The notes under the pieces are model-generated. The model made no database searches, was not told where the DNA came from, and saw only the letters and a program-made list of their open reading frames with translations. Both the position numbers and the translations under genes were made by a program. This document shows, piece after piece, positions 32,156-37,139 of a stretch of DNA of 37,139 bases. Origin of the DNA: Bacteroidales bacterium (GTDB lineage Bacteria > Bacteroidota > Bacteroidia > Bacteroidales > VadinHA17); assembly GCA_025454815.1 (NCBI GenBank), contig JALONR010000013.1, forward strand, positions 1 to 37,139, given 5' to 3'. The stretch's first letter is position 1. Each line of letters starts with the position of its first letter.

Positions 32156-33789
32156 GATTTATGGGGCAGGAGAACAGTTACCGCCATATACTCAAGTGGG
32201 GCGACAAGCGGGAGGAGACAGTAAGTCGTCACATGGCGGAGATAATCAAGGAAAAATTCGGTCTGACGGATGAGGATTTTGCCCGGAAACACCTTCCCGG
32301 GACGGACCCGGTGAAGCTCGGCAAGCCATCTCTGCTCAAACCGGGCCAGATTGAGTATATCAAGAGAATTTGCGGGGAGGAGAATGTGCTGACCGATGAT
32401 ATTTCACGTGCACGCTTCTCATGTGGTAAGTTTTACGGTGAGTTGCTTGACCTGCGGCTGGGCCTTGTGCCTGAACCGCCCGATGCAGTGGTGGCCCCCC
32501 GCACCCATGAAGAGGTGGTCCGGATAATTGAGTTTTGCAATGAAGAGAGAATAGCCGTGGTGCCTGCCGGAGGACTCTCCTCTGTTACCGGTGCCGTGCG
32601 TGCTCCGGAAGGAGGCATTGCACTGGATCTAACCAGGCACCTGAACAGGGTGATTGAGATAAACAGGTTTAACAAGACGGTGACAGTGCAGGCAGGCATG
32701 TACGGTCCGGCACTTGAGGAGGAGCTTAACAGGCAGGGGTACAGCTGCGGTCATTTTCCCCAGTCATTTGAATACTCAACCGTTGGCGGATGGATCTCCG
32801 CCAGGGGGGCAGGACAGGCATCAACAGGGTATGGCAAGATAGAGGATATGCTCGTAGCCCTGAAGGCTGTCACTCCTTCAGGAGTCATAGAGACAAAAGA
32901 GTTTCCCCGCACCGCCCAGGGCTGGGATCTCTTCAGGATTTTTGCCGGTGCAGAAGGAACCCTGGGGGTGATCACCGAAGCGACACTGCACATCTTCAAT
33001 CATAAACCGCAGAACACTGTATCGGCGGCGTTCATATTCAGATCTTTTGAGGCTGCGGTGGAAGCAATGCGGGGTATAATGCAGGCCGAATGCGGTAAAC
33101 CGCATCTTTTCCGTATCTCTGATCCTGACGAGACAGACATTGCATTCCGGACCAGCGGGTTTGACGGAACCTTCGCCGAAAGGCTGCTGTCAGTGCTGGG
33201 CTTCAGGCCGGCCAGCAGGTGCCTGATGTTTGTGACCGTGGAGGGGGATAGGGATTATGCCAGGTTCGTGATTAAAAAGATCAGGCAGAAAGCCAGGGCC
33301 GGAAAGGGGATGTATATAGGAACATCCCCGGTCAGGAAATGGCTGGAGCAGAGATATTCAAGCGCATACATGCGTGACCCGCTGATGGACCTGGGGATCA
33401 TGACCGATACCCTGGAGACGGCCGTCACATGGGAGAACCTGCTAAGCGTATGGAGGGGTGCGCATGAATATGTATCGGGGCGGCCGAAGGCGTTCATGAT
33501 GATACATATATCACATGTTTATGAGAACGGCGCAAACCTTTACTTCACCTTCCTCAGTCCCATGGAAAAGGGAAATGAGAAACAGGACTTCTCCTTTTTC
33601 CACAGGGGACTTGTTGAGACGATCCTTGCCCATGGCGGCTCCATTTCGCATCATCACGGTGTAGGCAGGGTGCTGGCGCCGTGGATGGAAACGCACCTGG
33701 GAAAAAGCTCAATGGAGCTCCTCAGGGCAGTGAAAAAGCATCTTGACCCGAATAACATAATGAATCCCGGGGGTACTCTGGGGCTGTGA
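32149..33789 (+). CDS. FAD-binding oxidase related to alkyldihydroxyacetonephosphate synthase
   Basis: The 546-residue protein is a PCMH/VAO-type flavoprotein. FAD-binding parts are VVAPRTHEEVVRIIEFCNEE, VPAGGLSSVTGAV, and STVGGWISARGAGQASTGYG near residue 207, with GAEGTLGVITEATLHIF near residue 268. The C-terminus carries SISHHHGVGRVLAPWM and HLDPNNIMNPGG. The triple-His motif and STVGGW segment are those of alkyl-DHAP synthase (AGPS), which swaps the acyl chain of acyl-DHAP for a fatty alcohol in ether-lipid synthesis; GlcD-like oxidases are the alternative. Coupled to the preceding G3P dehydrogenase gene and followed after 50 bp by a kinase. Confidence 0.85.
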   Translation: MLGFMGQENSYRHILKWGDKREETVSRHMAEIIKEKFGLTDEDFARKHLPGTDPVKLGKPSLLKPGQIEYIKRICGEENVLTDDISRARFSCGKFYGELLDLRLGLVPEPPDAVVAPRTHEEVVRIIEFCNEERIAVVPAGGLSSVTGAVRAPEGGIALDLTRHLNRVIEINRFNKTVTVQAGMYGPALEEELNRQGYSCGHFPQSFEYSTVGGWISARGAGQASTGYGKIEDMLVALKAVTPSGVIETKEFPRTAQGWDLFRIFAGAEGTLGVITEATLHIFNHKPQNTVSAAFIFRSFEAAVEAMRGIMQAECGKPHLFRISDPDETDIAFRTSGFDGTFAERLLSVLGFRPASRCLMFVTVEGDRDYARFVIKKIRQKARAGKGMYIGTSPVRKWLEQRYSSAYMRDPLMDLGIMTDTLETAVTWENLLSVWRGAHEYVSGRPKAFMMIHISHVYENGANLYFTFLSPMEKGNEKQDFSFFHRGLVETILAHGGSISHHHGVGRVLAPWMETHLGKSSMELLRAVKKHLDPNNIMNPGGTLGL

Positions 33790-33839
33790 TTACCGGAAAT
33801 TAACCTCCCCAGCACCTCACGGACATCTGCAAACTGACC

Positions 33840-35408
33840 ATGAAACCATCCGATGAACTTATACTGGCCATAGACTTTGGCACACAGTCGGTCCGCTCCG
33901 TACTGGTGGATCTGCAGGGGAACGTCCTGCAACTGGCAAAAACAGAGATTGAACCATATTTTTCAGTGGCACCCGGCTGGGCCGAGCAATACCCTGAATA
34001 CTTCAGGGACAAGATGTTTGAGTCGCTCAGGAAGCTGTTCAGCGAGACCACTTATGAGAAGGAGCGTATCAAGGCTGTCACCATTACTTCTCAGCGCTCA
34101 ACGCTGATAAACCTTGATGCGGAGGGAAATTCACTCCGTCCGGCCATCTCCTGGCTCGACCAGAGGCTTAGTGCCGTGGGAAAGTACCCAGGAAAGATGA
34201 TGGACCTCGCACTGAGGCTGGTCAACATGAGGGAGGCAGTGCACTTTGCAGTCAAGAACGGCGAATGCAACTGGCTTATGCAGAACACCCCGGAGGTGTG
34301 GGAAAAAACCAGTAAGTACCTTCTGCTTTCAGGATATCTGACATGGGTGCTGACGGGTGAGTACCGTGATTCTGTAGGGTGCACCGTAGCCTACCTTCCG
34401 TTCGACTATAAGAAGCAGCAGTGGACTGACCGCAGTCACATGAACTACAGGATGTTTCCAATTGAGAGGGAGAAGTTACCTGACCTGGTCAAACCTTCCG
34501 AACCTCTGGGGACGATCAGCCGGGAAGCATCGGAGAAGTCGGGCATACCCGCCGGCCTGCCGCTGTTGGCTGCTGCTGCCGACAAGGCCAGCGAAGTCCT
34601 CGGCTCCGGCGTCATCACTCCCGATGTGGCATGCCTGAGCTATGGAACCACCGCTACGGTGCAGACAACCCACAACAAATACCATGAGGTGATTCCGTTC
34701 TTTCCGTCATACCCCAGCGCCGTGCCCGACTGTTACAACACCGAGGTGCAGATCTACAGGGGTTACTGGATGATCAGCTGGTTCAAGAAGGAATTCGGGC
34801 TGAAGGAGATACAGATGGCTGAGCAGACCGGCCGTCACCCGGAGACATTCTTTGATGCCATGGTTGATGAGGTGCCGGCAGGTTCCATGGGGCTTATTCT
34901 GCAGCCCTACTGGTCGCCCGGCGTGAAGGTTCCCGGAACAGAGGCCAAAGGTGCAATAATAGGTTTTGGCGACGTTCATACCCGTGCACATGTATACCGT
35001 GCTATACTTGAAGGGCTCAGTTATTCACTTAAAGAGGGTCTTAACCGTACGGTTAAACGAACCGGAATACCTGTTAAAAATGTGGTTGTATCGGGTGGTG
35101 GTTCTCAGAGCAGGCAGGCGATGCAGATCACCTCAGACATTTTCAATATGGAGACTTACCGGCCGCATACCTATGAGACATCGGCTCTCGGAGCTGCCAT
35201 CAATGCTGCGGTGGGAATGAAATATTACAGCGGTTTTCCGGAGGCGGTGGCTGCCATGACCCGCAAGGGAGACAGGTATGATCCTGATCCACGCAATGTG
35301 GAGATATACCGTGAGCTTTATGAGAAAGTATATTCCAGGATGTACCGTCATCTGCAGCCGTTGTATGAGCAGATCAGGGATGTGACGGGCTATCCGCCGA
35401 AGATCTGA
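33840..35408 (+). CDS. FGGY-family carbohydrate/polyol kinase
   Basis: FGGY kinases phosphorylate glycerol, xylulose, gluconate and similar polyols with ATP. The 522-residue protein has the N-terminal phosphate-1 motif LAIDFGTQSVRSVLVD (residues 9-24), the catalytic-Asp region AISWLDQRL, a substrate/ATP segment YGTTATVQTTHN and the C-terminal FGGY signature region NVVVSGGGSQSRQAMQITSD. Length is normal (~500). It lacks the usual GlpK N-terminal text, so I do not call it glycerol kinase; the operon with a G3P-dehydrogenase-like and an AGPS-like enzyme suggests glycerol or a glyceryl ether as substrate (inference). Confidence 0.88.
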   Translation: MKPSDELILAIDFGTQSVRSVLVDLQGNVLQLAKTEIEPYFSVAPGWAEQYPEYFRDKMFESLRKLFSETTYEKERIKAVTITSQRSTLINLDAEGNSLRPAISWLDQRLSAVGKYPGKMMDLALRLVNMREAVHFAVKNGECNWLMQNTPEVWEKTSKYLLLSGYLTWVLTGEYRDSVGCTVAYLPFDYKKQQWTDRSHMNYRMFPIEREKLPDLVKPSEPLGTISREASEKSGIPAGLPLLAAAADKASEVLGSGVITPDVACLSYGTTATVQTTHNKYHEVIPFFPSYPSAVPDCYNTEVQIYRGYWMISWFKKEFGLKEIQMAEQTGRHPETFFDAMVDEVPAGSMGLILQPYWSPGVKVPGTEAKGAIIGFGDVHTRAHVYRAILEGLSYSLKEGLNRTVKRTGIPVKNVVVSGGGSQSRQAMQITSDIFNMETYRPHTYETSALGAAINAAVGMKYYSGFPEAVAAMTRKGDRYDPDPRNVEIYRELYEKVYSRMYRHLQPLYEQIRDVTGYPPKI

Positions 35409-35465
35409 GATAAATAATGCAGGACAATTTTTGTTTGAATTCATAAATCACTAATTTCATCTCCT

Positions 35466-37139
35466 GTGGGGGGAAAGCATGCCATAGCGACTATTCTGGT
35501 TTTTGCACTGGTTGGTGCACTCCTTGTCGGTCCCATGAATGGCCAGGCATCCGGGATTGATTCACTTATTCGCATCACACGCCAGCCACAGGAAACAAGG
35601 GAGAGGATCAGCGCATACAACTCCCTGGCATCTGAACTGCGTCTGTCAGACAGGTACAAGGCTGCGGAAATGGCTGAAAAAGCTGTGACGATGGCCATTG
35701 GCGCCGATGACAAAATCGGGCTGGCTGCTGCTCTCACAATAAAGGGACAGTTAAGTGAAGATGCGGATGATTTCTCTGATGCCCTGAATTATTATCATAA
35801 AGCTCTCGATATTTATCTGGAACTGGACAGTGAAGAGGATATTGCAAGGCTCCATTCAATGGCCGGTTCAGTTTCAAAAACCCTTGGGAATTATGACAAG
35901 GCAATTGAACACTGTCATGCCGGTTTGAGAGTTTATGAAAAGCTGAACAATAAGACAGGTATCGCTTATATTTACAGGATCCTGGGCAGCATCTACAAGT
36001 ACAAGGGAGATTACGACAAGTCGCTCCACTATTATTTCAATGGTCTCGGCCTGAATGAAGAGCTGGGTAACAGGAGCGGGATGGCCAATGCCTATAATAA
36101 TATCGGGATTGTCTACCTTCTTATGCGTGACATTGAGCAGGCCCTTGATTACTATCGCAAGAGCCTGGAGATAAACCTGGCTGACGGTTTTGAAGCAGAG
36201 GCATCGATCAACTACGGCAACATCGGAGTGGCGTATCTTGAGCTGGGGATGATGGATTCTGCCATGCACTATATCAGCAAACGCCATTCGCTGGTTATCC
36301 AGATGAATGACAGGAAGGGTATGGCTACCTCGCTGGAATCTCTCGGCGATTATTATCTCAAAAGCGGTGATAATGACAGGGCATTGGATTATTACAGGCA
36401 GGCTCTGGCACAATCCAGGATTCTGGGTATTCTCGAGACCACCAAAAGCACCCTTAAAAGCATGAGCGACCTCTATGAGGCGAAGGGAGATTATATGACA
36501 TCACTGGCATACTACAAGGCCTTTGTGAATCTTAGGGACAGCATACTTAACCAGGAGACGGTCAGGAGGATAGAACAGATTGAGATGGAATATGTCTATG
36601 ATAAGGAGACACAGGAACATCAGCTTCGTGAGCAGAAACAGAAAATAATCAGGACTATTATATACATTACGCTAATATTCAGTGTATTGACGTTATTTCT
36701 GTTTTTCTGGTTGCAAAATATCAAACTTAAACAGAAGGGATTGCAGGAGAAAGCTCTGAATCTCGAAAGGCAGCAGTTGAAAAGTGAAGTAACCTTCAAG
36801 GATAAGGAACTGTTCAGTAAGGCATTGTACCTGGCCGAAAAAAATCAGCTTATAAATGATATTACCCGTCGCCTGAACAAGGCTATGGCAGATCCGGGAG
36901 GCATTAAAAACACCATTAAGGACATTCTCAAGGATCTCAGATTCAGTTCAAATATCCAGACCTGGGAAGAATTTGAATATATCTTTCTTAAAGTCCATCC
37001 TGACTTCTTCAATACACTTGTAAAGCGTTTTCCCGATCTGTCTCCGAATGAGAGACGTCTGTGTGCATTCCTGAAGTTAAATCTCTCCACCAAGGACATC
37101 TCAAATATAACCCACCAGTCATCGCATACACTTACTGTT
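35466..37139 (+). CDS. TPR-containing transmembrane signalling protein with C-terminal HTH (truncated by window end)
   Basis: No ATG-led frame fits; the frame is open from GTG 35466, which gives a signal peptide (GGKHAIATILVFALVGALLV), and is still open at the window edge (558 codons). Residues ~35-380 contain about eight tetratricopeptide-like repeats (DALNYYHKALDIYLELDSEE, QALDYYRKSLEINLADG). A membrane helix lies at ~396-415 (TIIYITLIFSVLTLFLFFWL), then a coiled coil, then FPDLSPNERRLCAFLKLNLS and TKDISNITHQSSHTLTV, the start of a LuxR-like HTH. Such proteins are Bacteroidota sensors with a periplasmic TPR and cytoplasmic HTH. Target genes unknown. Confidence 0.82.
   Translation, partial: MGGKHAIATILVFALVGALLVGPMNGQASGIDSLIRITRQPQETRERISAYNSLASELRLSDRYKAAEMAEKAVTMAIGADDKIGLAAALTIKGQLSEDADDFSDALNYYHKALDIYLELDSEEDIARLHSMAGSVSKTLGNYDKAIEHCHAGLRVYEKLNNKTGIAYIYRILGSIYKYKGDYDKSLHYYFNGLGLNEELGNRSGMANAYNNIGIVYLLMRDIEQALDYYRKSLEINLADGFEAEASINYGNIGVAYLELGMMDSAMHYISKRHSLVIQMNDRKGMATSLESLGDYYLKSGDNDRALDYYRQALAQSRILGILETTKSTLKSMSDLYEAKGDYMTSLAYYKAFVNLRDSILNQETVRRIEQIEMEYVYDKETQEHQLREQKQKIIRTIIYITLIFSVLTLFLFFWLQNIKLKQKGLQEKALNLERQQLKSEVTFKDKELFSKALYLAEKNQLINDITRRLNKAMADPGGIKNTIKDILKDLRFSSNIQTWEEFEYIFLKVHPDFFNTLVKRFPDLSPNERRLCAFLKLNLSTKDISNITHQSSHTLTV

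Noticed and set aside
35874-36413. Minus-strand 179-codon frame
   Set aside because: It is antisense to the TPR repeats of the sensor gene, whose repeat pattern is clear on the plus strand.

Overview
This 37 kb window is chromosomal DNA of a member of the Bacteroidota, most likely Bacteroidales-like. The evidence is: start codons without Shine-Dalgarno sequences; recurrent TAnnTTTG boxes (the Bacteroidota -7 element) upstream of genes; a TonB-dependent receptor paired with a DUF4249 lipoprotein; a winged-helix regulator next to creD; a head-GIN DUF2807 protein; and a K+-dependent membrane pyrophosphatase. No rRNA, tRNA, CRISPR array or insertion sequence was seen. No species is assigned.

Layout. 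82-1254: translation genes rpsP and rimM. 1347-5301: a DUF2807 exported protein, a threonylcarbamoyl-AMP synthase convergent with it, a 48-bp tandem repeat, and a large secreted S9 peptidase. 5378-7672: hppA with a strong terminator. 7844-8892: a HipBST-type toxin-antitoxin locus with intact hipB and hipS, two HipB-like operators, and a hipT reduced to fragments by internal deletions. 8914-9873: a PLP-dependent threonine/serine dehydratase. 15029-9815 (minus strand): a five-gene block of a small membrane protein, mutL, two rhomboid proteases and an exo/endonuclease/phosphatase-fold protein. 15150-16199: a flavodoxin-like protein and a lipoprotein.

16395-21318 is the most interesting part: an AT-rich, probably acquired peptide-export cluster. 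It encodes a HlyD-type adaptor, a peptidase-containing ABC transporter (C39 domain), a small HTH protein, two unlisted 51- and 48-codon double-glycine precursor peptides, and a CPBP intramembrane protease. The C-terminal part of the HTH protein aligns without gaps with the leaders of both precursor peptides, up to and including the GG cleavage site, and leaves a 12-residue tail. This suggests that the transporter peptidase could process or sense the regulator itself. I am not aware of a described system of this kind, but I could not search.

21783-24297 holds a run of small membrane proteins of unknown function, including a duplicated pair of which one copy carries a frameshifting deletion. 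24303-27859 encodes the TonB receptor and its DUF4249 partner. 28094-30297 holds a regulator and creD, each preceded by the same inverted repeat (ACTTTG-N5-CAAAGT); the regulator gene is split and appears to be fused from two ancestral genes. 30521-35408 is an operon of FAD-dependent glycerol-3-phosphate dehydrogenase, an alkyl-DHAP-synthase-like FAD protein and an FGGY kinase. 35466 to the window end is a truncated TPR/transmembrane/HTH signalling protein that starts with GTG.
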